Origin: Batrachochytrium dendrobatidis JAM81
Lineage: Eukaryota > Chytridiomycota > Chytridiomycetes > Rhizophydiales
Reading direction: 5' to 3'
Assembly (NCBI RefSeq): GCF_000203795.2
Contig: NW_006281102.1
Span: forward strand, 228,567-292,566
DNA length: 64,000 nucleotides
The notes beneath the pieces were generated by a model. It did no database searches, was not told the DNA's origin, and saw only the letters and a list, made by a program, of their open reading frames with translations. The position numbers and the translations under genes are program-made. Of the stretch, positions 1-11,266 are shown piece by piece (the stretch's first letter is position 1; each line of letters begins with the position of its first letter).

Positions 1-3000
1 GTTTAGAAGAGTATGTACTGAATTGTGGGCATGCATTGACTCTGCTGTTCATTATATTGATTAGAACAACTCGATTCACTTTGTCATCACTGTCTTGATT
101 CAAAGCACCGTTTTTACTGCTTAAATATGTTTATTAATCCTTATATATGGCTAATCAAACCATACATTCCTTGGTTCAATTGGCTATGATTTCAGGCTGC
201 AAATACGTGAGTAATGGTCATGCATGATGACACCAACTAGATTAAACCACAACTCAAGCTACTATGGCTAGTTGATCATCTGGATTATATTGTCTGTTTG
301 GTGGATATTTGCTTACAAATCTACTACTTTGATGCTGTCCTATAAACAATAATAGCTACTTTCTTATCATGATCGTCATGCAAGCAGTGCCGCTATTCAC
401 TGTAGCATCAACCCCATGGATGCCTGCTCTTCCTCTTATTGTCATTGTAGTCATCACTGGTATCAAGGATTTGGTGGAGGATTCGCGACGACAAGCCTCT
501 GATAGGACCTTGAATAAAAGCACCAGTCATGTTCTATCTCAGCAAGTAAACACCAATTATGCACATTTCAAACGCAAATTACCCAGTTTCAACAATAAGC
601 AACATCCATATTCAACTCAAGACAAGCACGATGAATCTAAAACTTGGCCATCAGATCCTAACTGGGAAACCGTAACATGGGGGCAGCTGAGAGTCGGTGA
701 TATAATTATGCTTTCTGAAAACGAATCTATTCCTGCAGATATTGTCATTCTATCATCTAGCGATGCAACTGGAATTGCATATGTTGAAACCAAAAATCTG
801 GATGGTGAAACCAATCTGAAAACTGTAGAGGCAATCAAGGAAACAACTCATCTTCATACTGCTGAGGATTTTTTAAATACTTCATTAGTAATCGAGTCCG
901 AGTTACCTACTTTAAACTTGTACTACTATAGTGGTACAATGTTGATTATCCCTCCCGACTCAAATCCCATCATTTCAGTCGTGTCGTCTTCCGCCACGCC
1001 GTTCCCTTTGGCTCAACCTGCACCTATCGGTGACATTGATGTTCCTCTTTCCACAGTCGTGGATGCGTATCCAGGATCGTGCATCTCACCCATAAATATC
1101 CAGAATATTCTCCTTCGTGGTGCAGTTGTTCGTAATGTCGACCACATTGTCGGTGTTGTTATCTCCACCGGAAGCGATACCAAGGTTGTAATGAATAGCG
1201 GCTCAACACCATCTCCACGAAGTAACATTGAAAAAAGCATGGACATCCAAGTCGTACTCAATTTTTTGATTCTGGTGATACTAAGTACGCTGATTATTAT
1301 CATGGAAGGTCGGAGACTAAATCGGTTCAAGCATCACTTTGGATCAATTAATTATGAAAACAACACTTTAAATAGTAAACTAGTGCTTTTTGGGTAAGTG
1401 TTGGTTGAAAAGCCGATTCTTGTAAACTCTTGTCTGTTTATTCTATCTTGCTAATGGTTTTTGGTGGTTATGTAGGGCATGCATTATTATGATGCAAAAT
1501 ATTGTTCCTATTTCGCTCTACGTGTCGTTGGAAGTCATGAAATCTTTTCAGGTAAATACTTTTCCATGATGTTGCTGGTTTGAACCTTGTTGTTTCAAAG
1601 CAATCATCTAAAGACTATAATCTATGTCGTCTAATTCTACTTTCTAGTCTTATTTTATTTATCAAGATATCGACATGTACGATACAGAATCAGATTCTCC
1701 CTGCATTCCGAAATCCTGGAACATTACTGATGATCTTGGACAAATCGAGTATTTATTTTCCGACAAGGTATTTAAAACATCACACTATTTGGCTATTACC
1801 ATTTAGGCGTAGATTAACTGAATGTCTGAATTAAATGTCTTAGACGGGCACCCTGACTCAAAACAAAATGGAGTTTCGTCGATGCAGTATTAATGGTGTT
1901 ATTTATGGCCAAGAACTTGCCCATTCATTTAGTGAAACTCCAGTCACACACATGCTACAGGATCATTCGGAATCTCTGCTTAAAGGCACACGCAAATATA
2001 TGGACGATGTATATACAAATCCCATGATGTCTAAAGATGCGTCATTTGTGGATGATTCTTTATTCAGAGATTATTTGAACGACCCTATCCAGAAACAATG
2101 CATTATTGATATGTTTACCGTTCTTTCTGTGTGCCATACCGTACCTACGCCCACTCACCATGCAACAAAGATGCTTCACTATAGTGCTCAGTCGCCTGAT
2201 GAGGGTGCATTGGTATCTGGAGCAAAAGATGTTGGATTTACCTTTTTGCGTCGCGAGTTGAATCGGCTGCATATCAATATACTTGGAAATGATGAATGTT
2301 TTATACTTTTGCACGTGCTCGAGTTTAATTCTACTCGCAAAAGAATGTCAGTGATTGTTCGCAATCAGAAGCAGCAAATAATTTTGATGACTAAAGGTGC
2401 CGACAGGTAATGTCACGGTACTCTGATATATGTGGGTGCTTTAATTTTTAAACTGACTTTCATTTCAACATGTTTGATACTTGAACATCTCTAAAATGTA
2501 TCATGGCTAGTACTATCTGTCAGCGATTAGCATCGGGTCAAGACGCGATGGTGGAGAGTGTGTTGAAACATCTGTCTTGTTTTGCAACGGAAGGACTGCG
2601 CACTTTGTGTATTGCCCAGCGGGTTCTTTCTGAAGCAGAGTATTCCAACTGGCTTACAGTTCAAAAAGAAGCATCTGTAGCTCTATCTGGGCGAGATCAA
2701 CTACTTGATGCAGCTGCAGAAATGATTGAAAAGGAGCTTGTGCTTCTTGGTGCAACTGCCATTGAAGATAAACTGCAAGACGGTGTACCCCAAACTATAT
2801 CTATATTGCGTGAAGCAGGATTACGTATATGGGTGCTCACTGGTGACAAACTTGAAACAGCAATCAATATTGGATATTCATCCAACTTACTATCTGAGGA
2901 TATGACTCTACTAGTAGTCAGCGGCGTGAGCTCTACCGATGTCTGTGAGCAACTGGAGTATGCATTAAAGCACTTTCAGTCTTCGCAACATCCAAGCCGC

Positions 3001-5292
3001 GGATACTTGAATTCTAAAGCCGCATTTGGAGAGTTACCACTGTGGTTATATAAGTGGTTTAATCCTCGATTGGCTGCTCAGCGTAATCGTTGGAAAATCC
3101 TCGACTTACTTGAGCCAGTTCAGTATAAAAAAGTGGCTATGGTGATGGATGGAGAGTCGTTGGATTATGTATTAAATGACGACCATCAGAAGGAGATATT
3201 TTTGAAGCTTAGCGTTTTGTGTAAAAGTATTATTTGCTGTCGAGTCAATCCAAAACAAAAGGCACGGGTAGTTCAACTCGTACAAGATGGACTGGGTGCC
3301 ATATGTTTGAGTGTCGGTGATGGTGCAAATGATGTCAGGTAAACTTGTAAATTTTGAAAACCATCGCCTACTGCAAAGATTTTGGCTAATATATTGTATA
3401 TATAGCATGATACAGCAAGCAGAAATTGGCGTGGGCATATCTGGTCGAGAAGGAGTTCAAGCAGCACTTGCCAGTGATTTTGTTATTGGGCAGTTTCGAT
3501 TTTTGTCCAAACTACTATTGATTCATGGACACTGGTCGTATTATCGTATTGGCGAGTCTATTCTCAATTTCTTTTTCAAAAATATGACATGGGTGTTTGC
3601 TCTGTTTTGGTACCAGTCTGCGTCAGGGTAAGTTTAGCGTTAATGGACGTACTTGATTAGAGTTGGCTTGAAGCTATTTTTGCTATTTTTATTTACACGA
3701 TTGGAACCTACTAGGTATACTGCGATAATTTTGTACGAATACAACTACATTTTACTATTCAATCTGATTTTTACTGCTGCGCCGCCGCTTATTATTGGTA
3801 TCGTATGAATTGATCATTCTAAAGTGGGCTTGCTTGAAGGGTTCTAGTAATGCTAATACAATGCACCCGTTTGCCCTTTGTTTGCTCGACCGCATACTAG
3901 GTATATTTGATCAAGATTTAACTGAAGCACAAATTTTGGCGTTTCCACAAATTTATCATTTGGGGATGAGCCAATATTTTTTTAATTTCAAGCGCTTTCT
4001 ACTCTATATGTCCGAAGCCATTTACCAGTCCTACATTAGTTATCATTTTGCCCAATTGAGTTTTGCAGATATTCCAAACACTGAAGGACTTGTGGCTGAT
4101 CGTCTTATTCTTGGAACTGTTACTGCTCTCAATGCCATTATTGCAATTAATTGCACTATGGTGATGAATATCAGGTCGTGGACGTGGATAAGTGCTATAG
4201 TCATGTTTTTTAGCGCCATTTCGTTTCCAGCATATCTACCATTTCATTCAATGATTGTCAGAAACTTGCCAAAAGGGATTATTTCTGCTTTATTTACTGA
4301 TCCAAGATTATACATCGAGGTTGCATTGTGCACTATAACATGTCTTATTCCGCGTATGATGATATTGAGCTGGAAATTGTTTGTTTCGCCTTCTGATATA
4401 GACATTATTAGAGAAAGCATGGTGAGTTGGTCTTGTTTTGATTGCATCATTATATTGTATTGTCATCAGCTCAATTCTGTATACATGCTATTTAGAACCA
4501 CTCTTTAACTACACGTGGATCCAGATCAGTCAGGCAAAGGCCGTCATCCAAAGTATCTGTTTTAGCTGCCGAAAAAGCCAATGCAGACACTCTTGGATAT
4601 GTTGAACATCCCGACATTCAAGTATTGCGTAAAACATCGGCAAGAAAACATTTTTCTGAATCAGATTCTGATCAACTCTTCGACAATGATAAAAAGCGCA
4701 GTTTGGAATTGAGCTTTTCTCGGCATGTAGATATTTTTCCGGATGAAATGCAAAAGTTTACTGAACCAGCTGTTCTTGATGAGATTTTTGCTGGTAAAGA
4801 GCCGTCGACACCACTATCTGGTACTGCGACCAACCGATCTAGAGTTAAATCTGACCGGTCCATTTCTTTCAATACCAATGTGAACTGCTACAATGATCTT
4901 TCCATCAGGTCTAGGAATACCTGTTCTTCAGCAGATATATTTGATGGCAAATCAACCGACTCGAATTCACAAAGTTGCATATCAAATCAAGCTCATCATG
5001 TCGAATCTCTGTCAGTCGAGTACTTCCATCAGCAGCCACACACACTACGCGATTTTCTGAAGATATTAGTAGATATGATGAAGATGGCCAAGGACATATT
5101 GTTTTTATGGGAGGTCCTTTGCCTGACAACACGGAATCTTTGGATCATGACCCCATGCATGCAAACATACCTGCACTGCCACCTGCTGACGGTTTGGGAG
5201 ATGCAGACGTGCCTTGGACTGGATTTGCATTTGCTACAGATGAATCTACTACACATCGTAGAGCCAGTATGTCTTTTACTGCAACTAACTAG
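1..5292 (+). CDS. P4-type ATPase (phospholipid flippase), 5' end outside window
   Basis: This is a P-type ATPase of subfamily P4, which flips phospholipids to the cytosolic leaflet of Golgi, endosome or plasma membranes. Exons read: 1-10, 196-206, 356-1393, 1476-1551, 1648-1767, 1844-2406, 2511-3338, 3406-3627, 3715-3797, 3901-4421 and 4496 to a tail ending at 5292. Joined, they give FRRAANTYF at the first membrane segment, DGETNLK in the actuator domain, DKTGTLTQN (phosphorylated Asp; split by the intron at 1768-1843), KGAD in the nucleotide domain, and GDGANDV followed by [13 protein letters not shown]. The last membrane block contains PPLIIGIFDQDL, typical of the P4 C-terminal domain. One exon is only 11 nt. 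The last splice before the Ser-rich tail is uncertain: the reading frame changes between about 4880 and 4992 and several weak sites fit. The sequence does not decide between DNF- and DRS2-type subfamilies. Confidence 0.93.
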
Positions 5293-5529
5293 ATGTGTTG
5301 GTGTTGCTGCTCAACTTGCAGCTCACTCCATGAAAATTTTCTGTATTAACTTTACAGTTTATTTTGTTTTAAAATAAACCATTCTTGACTATTTGTTGAG
5401 CTTTTCTACTAAGCATTGATTGCTTCAACAGAGCTTTCTGTGCTTGACATTACTGAACAAACCATTCAATTGCAAGTCAAAGCAAATTCGATTATTTGGT
5501 TGCATTCAACTTGACCTTGAATACTACAC

Positions 5530-6382
5530 ATGAATCAGACATCTTTCGATCTTCCTATTATCCTAGGCTCATCGTCAAAATACCGAGCAGAGGTTCTCAG
5601 ACAACACCATATTCCATTTACTGTGCGAGTTGCCTCCATAGATGAAAAGTCTGTAGGTGGATCGTATCGAACCCAGCCTGATCCCGATGCATTGACACTG
5701 ACTGTAGCTCAAGCCAAGATGGATGCTTTGTTGGCTACTTTGCCTACAGATACACAACCCTCTCTTGTCATGACTTGTGATCAGGTTGTGTCATTCAAGG
5801 GCCAAATCAGAGAAAAGCCTGAAACCAAAGAGGTGAGGTTTAAACATCACACATTTCATGTAGATCAACGGATATTAATTCATTTCTATTCCCATCATAA
5901 CAGAAATGTCGATTGTATTTGGAAAGCTATGCCGAAGCACCAGCAGAAACTCATTCGGCAGTAGTTGTGACCAACACTGCAACAGGCAAAAGAGTTCAAG
6001 TAAGTTTGATCAGTCTCTCATATCTGGCATGTATTCAACCTTGTTTTTTGAATGTTTAATAGGGAGTCGATGTAGCTCGACAGTATTTTAAGAAAATTCC
6101 TTCCAATGTCATTCAAGCACTTGTTGATAAAGGAGATGTCATGCACTGCTGTGGTGGATTTCTAATCGAAGATGGTGAGTTTTAGATTCCAAGATTCGTT
6201 GAAATGTATGGATTGTGCATGTACACGTAACACTCGCGACCAACATTCATTGTTATTATGAATTGGATATAGCTATTTTGCACCCATACATGTTGCACAG
6301 AGAAGGAGATGACGACTCGATTATTGGAATGCCAATTAAGCTACTCCGTCGTTTGCTACTAGAAGCATCCAGCTCAATGTGA
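5530..6382 (+). CDS. Maf-like nucleoside triphosphate pyrophosphatase
   Basis: Members of the Maf/HAM1-like family hydrolyse non-canonical or methylated nucleoside triphosphates to monophosphates, cleaning the nucleotide pool. Four exons (5530-5832, 5904-5999, 6063-6174, 6273-6382) join in frame to a 206-residue protein, the usual family length. The N-terminal phosphate-binding motif GSSSKYRAEVL, the REKP segment and the central TNTATGK strand are all present. The C-terminal part has GGFLIED followed by an IIGMPIKLL segment, corresponding to the family's conserved final helix. The ATG at 5530 is the first in frame and sits just before the beta strand that precedes the motif. It lies 237 bp downstream of the flippase gene on the same strand. 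It is a stand-alone domain here, not fused to an O-methyltransferase as in animal ASMTL. Confidence 0.92.
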
Positions 6383-6477
6383 TGAGCATTTGTTTTTACA
6401 GTCGAATAAATCAATTGAATTGAATCGACAGTATGTTACCAAATTGAAATCAGATCATGTTGAATTCATAGGCTACT

Positions 6478-7605
6478 TTATTCGACAGAACTACTTTTTG
6501 ACTGGTTGTACTTTAATCGAATCATTCGAGTTAGCAACTCGTGCATTGGTAAATCTATCCCACGGTGTTTGGCCAGTTTAACCAAATATCCATTAATATA
6601 TTCGATTTCTGTCATTCTACCATGGTCTATGTCCACCAGCATGCTATTTCGATTTAAATGTGTTTTGCGAACCACGTCCATGACTTTCTCGGTCATTTTC
6701 TCGACCGAGTCAATACCCAGCAATGAAAGCCGTGGCAATACAAGGGGTGCGAGTTCCTTGCACAATGAATGAACAAGATCTAGTCCATTAGGAATATGTA
6801 AAAGACCTCCATTTTGACAACCCAACAAAGCAACAACTGGGTTAATGCATGCATTCACGACGAGTTTAAGAGTAAGATGAGAACGAATCGTTTCTGGAGA
6901 TTGAATCGAAATGGCTAATGATTTCCAGCCTACGCTCAACACGTTCTGAACTGTATCAGAATCTGAGCAATGAGTTTGAGATGCATCGAGCAAGGTGTTA
7001 TTCAACTCGATGGAATTGGATGAATATTGATTGGCTATTGAAGTAGATGGTAATGCACGGCCAATTAAAGTGTGGCCAACCCCAATGTGATTGAATGCAA
7101 ACCGATTAGTAGCAGATCGAGTGATACCATGAGTTGTAAGTCCAAGCCAGAAGACTGGATGGATCTGTCGATCTGGAGTAGTAGCAGCATTGGTTAGAGA
7201 TAGATAGTTTTGAATCTCGTCAAATACACCCAAAACACCGTTCTGTAATAAAATGATGCAAGGGTTGCGAGTTAAACGAGGCAAGACAGACTGTAGTGCA
7301 TGGCATGTCTGATGTGCTCTTGTAGTGATAATAAGAGTAGATATGGGTGATGTATGGTTGATATCCTGAGCTGGCAACTGTAGTTTAATAGGTGATGTTA
7401 CTCGCACTTTGGCTGATTGTGACCATTCGATTCCTCCATTTGCATAATACTCCATCATCGACTTGTGTCTTAGCAGCAGTACAACGGATGACAAATTCGA
7501 GCCCAGAGTAGCTTTTGCTAGATGTGCTGCATGCAGCATTCCCACTGCTCCTACACCCAAAACATGAATGCATAAAGTCATGTATTCCACCAGCAATATT
7601 GTCAA
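6478..7605 (-). CDS. Ketopantoate reductase-like protein (ApbA/PanE family)
   Basis: This is a single-exon gene of up to 375 residues. Ketopantoate reductases use NADPH to make pantoate for pantothenate and coenzyme A. The N-terminus has the Rossmann motif GVGAVG directly after a short beta strand. The middle holds LLQNGVLG, and the C-terminal helical domain has KLVVNACINP, which carries the conserved catalytic Lys and Asn region, then DIDHGRMTEIEYINGY, which matches the family's substrate-binding stretch (usually RxTEIdyinG). The first Met (7605) leaves nine residues before MTLCIHVLG; the second Met (position 9) gives a cleaner Rossmann start and may be the true one. The gene is convergent with the Maf-like gene, with about 95 bp between the stop codons. 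Assignment to the family is firm, but substrate specificity is inferred. Confidence 0.9.
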   Translation of the reverse strand: MTILLVEYMTLCIHVLGVGAVGMLHAAHLAKATLGSNLSSVVLLLRHKSMMEYYANGGIEWSQSAKVRVTSPIKLQLPAQDINHTSPISTLIITTRAHQTCHALQSVLPRLTRNPCIILLQNGVLGVFDEIQNYLSLTNAATTPDRQIHPVFWLGLTTHGITRSATNRFAFNHIGVGHTLIGRALPSTSIANQYSSNSIELNNTLLDASQTHCSDSDTVQNVLSVGWKSLAISIQSPETIRSHLTLKLVVNACINPVVALLGCQNGGLLHIPNGLDLVHSLCKELAPLVLPRLSLLGIDSVEKMTEKVMDVVRKTHLNRNSMLVDIDHGRMTEIEYINGYLVKLAKHRGIDLPMHELLTRMIRLKYNQSKSSSVE

Positions 7606-7706
7606 GAAATTCTCATACTATTTGAAGCTACCCATAGTATACATCATGTAAATGCACACTCTGGTTTAAATCCCAAAAACTATATCTTGAATCCATTTAT
7701 TTCAGT

Positions 7707-8607
7707 TTACATTTTCAAATTGTTACGCAACTCATTGCGAGACTTGATCTCAAGCTCAGTTATCTTGGTCTTGACTTGTGTGATCTGGTCACGAATAAGA
7801 ACATCGTTGGGTGCTAATTTGACAGCTGACATCAATATCTTAAGCGATGGCTCCAGTTCATTCATTTTAAATAGCGCATGTCCCTTTCTGTACATGGCCT
7901 AGCATTCCATTTACAGAATCAAGTTAATTTCTGAACATAGAATTCGTTTTAAACTGGCACAATACACTGCACTATACAATATTGGATCATGACGTTTACC
8001 TTGGTGTTGTTGCTATCAACTTTGAGAACTCGATCACAAAAGTCGATTGCTTTGGTATAGTTTTCATTCTTGATATAACATGCTGCCATATTAGCATGAC
8101 AAGCCTTGATAGTCTATAACAGTAATACCCAATATGAACCAAGGTTAAATGTAATTCGATCATAGTGCATAGATTCATGTCTTACAGCTACGATTTCGGT
8201 CTTTTCAGCATCACTCAATGAAGAAACACCATTAGATCCAATAATGGCTGACATGGCACTATTATCCAAACCATTTAAATACAACAGAGCCAAGTTGTAT
8301 TCCTTGAGAGCTACATTACAACTACAGCGTCAGTAATCTACTCGTTAGAATAGTAGAAAGTGTTCTATTATCAAAACCAACAGTGTATCATAATCCAGTT
8401 GAATCAAAACAGTCAAGATACTGTATTTATATACATTGCTTTCCATACAAAGACTAACTCATGGATGCATGTATCGGGTTTGAGGAATGGTTCATTCGAA
8501 TAAAAGCTCAAGTCACCTTCTTTAATCTTTCCATCCTTGAACAGTATATTGCCATTTTCTTTATGAGTTTTTCCAGTAGCAAAGTTGGTTCTAGTAAGAT
8601 CTGACAT
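7707..8607 (-). CDS. TPR protein resembling TTC9
   Basis: Four exons (8607-8517, 8310-8186, 8113-8000, 7898-7707) join in frame to a 173-residue protein. It consists of tetratricopeptide repeats: the first helix (KENGNILFKDGKIKEA), a long LKEYNLALLYLNGLD segment, a middle repeat with ACHANMAACYIKNENYTKAI, and a last repeat starting AMYRKGHALFKMNE. The YxxALLxLxGLD pattern and overall size are those of the TTC9 group (also related to the TPR part of FKBP-type co-chaperones), which in animals are implicated in actin or Hsp90-linked complexes. No enzymatic domain is present. The function here is not known beyond protein-protein interaction. The splice after KIKE is required: reading through gives an unrelated sequence and soon a stop. 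Confidence 0.83.
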
Positions 8608-9458
8608 TGTAAGGGTTTGCTGACAGAGTTGAAGATGGTATGCAAGACACTTGTTTTAGTTGAATCTACATTCGGCTTGATTTAAGCCTGATATTTTTAA
8701 TGCTTTTGAGGGGTCGATCTTGACTATATACATCTGGGATAAAACGCTCATTCTTGATAAGCATGTTGGTATTGCCATCAAAATCAACCCATCACATCAT
8801 TGATTGATGATCTGAGAGGTTCTGGAATGATGTTTTTAAAAATTGCTTAAATGTGATGGTTGGAAGAGCTACACTTTGGTATCATAAATTCTGAACAAAA
8901 GCTCAATGATGAACATTCAAAATTGAATGCAGCAATTGGCAGTCAACACTTGGACAACGAGACACAGCGCAGTTGTGGATCTTTACCCAACACAAATGTC
9001 AATGATCTTGAAAACAATATTACGTACAGAACCCAATTTTTGCGAGTGACAGACAGATCAGCAACAAGGAATATGCCAAGCTTTTGAAAATATTCAAACT
9101 CAATATCTGAGTTGTAATGGGTGAATCTGTCGATCGTAGAATGTATGGATATACCAAAAATGGAGATCATCTCATTTTGAAATCATATGATGACCGCCAT
9201 GTTTGGAGATTGATCGAGTGAGTTGTAAATGCCGTAGTGTTGAATACTTTGCAAACGGCCACCTTATTCAGCATCTCATTCCACAAAGCAACTCATTAAA
9301 CATGGTTTATCAACTGTTCAACAACGGCGCGAGGACCAGTTCTCGACTGTTCACTCTTGAACCCTGCAGAAAGTGATTTGGGCATAAAGAATGGTATTGT
9401 TGTTGAGCAATTCCAGACCCCAAGGAATTGAGAATGTTCAAAGTCCATTTAATAACAA
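8608..9458. other. Intergenic, no supported gene
   Basis: No supported coding region was found. A short ORF at 8860-9087 has no recognisable motif, no clear splice partners and low-complexity composition, so I do not call it. The stretch should contain the promoter of the TTC9-like gene near 8608-8700. Confidence 0.5.
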
Positions 9459-9548
9459 GGCGGAACGAATATTCAACCGCTATTTGCTCGGAAAATAAGA
9501 CTGCAGATAAATACAGAAAAGTGTTCCATTTTACGTGAATACGGCTTC
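9459..9548 (+). mobile_element. Lone right end of the TIR repeat family (copy A)
   Basis: These 90 bp match the right end of the paired element at 44666-45076 almost base for base, including ACAGAAAAGTG and then CATTTTACGTGAATACGGCT. A convincing inverted left end was not found about 400 bp upstream; a weak, degenerate candidate lies near 9141-9170. The copy is therefore truncated, or its left part has decayed. Confidence 0.7.
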
Positions 9549-9556
9549 AAAAGATA

Positions 9557-10027
9557 ATGTTTACGGATACGATTACAAAAGCACAGGGCCAAGTGACTAG
9601 ATCTTGCAGTATTGAGCAAAGCATCTTGCGTAAACAGTCACAGAGCTATCTACCATTTCAAGATATACCACCGGCTCCAGCTTCATTCATGCCACACGGG
9701 CTTATTCCCAAGCAATGCTGTTCTCCAAAACAGTCAGCTGGCACAGATTGCGTTTGCTTGAGCATGCTACTCACTCATACCAAGACCGATAAGTTTGGCA
9801 GTGTCAATGCTTGTTACTTTCCTAGTCATGATAGCTTTGGTACTGCTCATGCAAGCAATAATGGGTCGGATACAGATTTAAGCAACTTGACAAGTCGTGC
9901 AGGTCATGGACATCAAACCAGTGAAAACAGTTTTGGTTCTGATAATCAAAAGTTGGCACTAGGCCCATTTTTCAACATTGCAGAATGTCACGGGCAAGTT
10001 TATTCTCAAGACGGGCTTCAAAGGTAA
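9557..10027 (+). CDS. Hypothetical ORF, possibly first exon of an unrecognised gene
   Basis: An ATG-initiated ORF of 156 codons starts nine bases after repeat end A. I do not recognise it. The protein is rich in Ser, Gln, His and Cys, with no membrane segment or known motif. A plausible donor (AG|GTAAAT) at 10024/10025 would splice out its stop codon, and a second open stretch at 9978-10220 overlaps its end in another frame. A supported downstream exon could not be fixed. It may be a real lineage-specific gene, a decayed gene, or chance. Confidence 0.3.
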   Translation: MFTDTITKAQGQVTRSCSIEQSILRKQSQSYLPFQDIPPAPASFMPHGLIPKQCCSPKQSAGTDCVCLSMLLTHTKTDKFGSVNACYFPSHDSFGTAHASNNGSDTDLSNLTSRAGHGHQTSENSFGSDNQKLALGPFFNIAECHGQVYSQDGLQR

Positions 10028-10220
10028 ATATACATTGCATATCAAATCAACTGTCGTTCAACCTAGTCTACAAAACATCGGTTATTTGCAATCGTCGTTT
10101 GGCTACTATTCCTTAAATTGTTCGTGCATTTCCTCCCTTTCCATCAAGGAGTACAGAGGTTCCAACAAATGCGCGTTTGTGGAAATCAAGGGTAGTTGGT
10201 ACATAAATGTCCTAATGTAG

Positions 10221-11266
10221 ATCTATATGGGTATTTGTATTAAAAAAACTCAGTATAGATGTGGAAGAGTAGAGATACCTCCGAGTAATACCCGTTATGT
10301 ATTGTTATTGTCATGCACCTCATTGCCACACTGATCAGTCGGCTTGACAACCTTAAAGCCATCAAGCTGTATATTCAAAGCGGCTTGATGTTTCTACCTA
10401 ATCTCCAGTGTTATTCTACTGTTTTTTCCAACCAGTGCTAGCACATGATGCCATCTTTATTCACTGCATGACTTTCAAAAAGTCCTCTGGTAGAATTGGG
10501 CGACTTTTTCAAGCCTCCAGAAAATCAAACAGCTGTGATTATTCATGTTTGCAAGGATCTAATGGCTAAAACCTCACAGATAATAATGTTTTGGGAGGAT
10601 GTGGCGGAATGAAAATTGCAAATTAACTGGCGGAGTATAATGGGTGATAATTTTCACCTTGTTATGGGTACCGCGTGTTATACATGGAGGGAATCGGTTT
10701 TGATTCAATTATGTATTTGCACTGCTCTACACTGCTATCCATCACTATCTGTCCACACATGATGTTAGTTGCAACAACTATATTCAAGTATACATTATAT
10801 ATCTTGCTGATTATGGACTTGAACTTGGCTAGAGTTCCCACTATTCCTACTTTTGAAATGAGTAGTATTGTGAAGCTGGGCACTATAAAATTAAGACTTC
10901 CAAGCACCTTGTGTGGCTGTGATACATTCCAATAATTTTATTGGAATGATTTGTCTTCATTCCCTATCTGAAACGCTTCCTTGAGTTGGTATTTAATGAA
11001 AATGACTTTGGGCTGATGTGGAATGTTTAAGATGGGTCTGAATTTTATTCAAATCTAAAACGGCTGCTCAAGCGGCTCCAAAACATTTTTCAGTGCCAAT
11101 GATGTCATTAGATTGATGGATTTGTTTTCCCCATTTTTAATCAACACTTGCACACCAGTATATCTTGTCTATTCAGTATATTCTGTTCGTTTGTTGCCGG
11201 CTTAATTCTCCGCTTTGTGATTCGCTTTCTCACCAATCACCATAATTACATAATACTTGGCGCATT
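10221..11266. other. Intergenic region upstream of the NDT80-like gene
   Basis: No supported gene was found. The stretch contains a perfect 10-bp inverted repeat with a 4-base loop (10925-10948) and several A/T tracts. The last few hundred bases should include the promoter and 5' leader of the NDT80/PhoG gene. Confidence 0.5.
10925..10948. repeat. Perfect inverted repeat (10-bp arms)
   Basis: CATTCCAATA at 10925-10934 is followed by ATTT and then its exact reverse complement TATTGGAATG at 10939-10948. It lies about 320 bp before the NDT80-like ATG. It could be a dimeric factor site or a hairpin; no T-tract follows, so it is not a simple terminator. Confidence 0.6.

Noticed and set aside
8860..9087. 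75-codon ORF upstream of repeat end A
   Set aside because: No recognisable motif, overlapping antisense ORF of the same size, no splice support.
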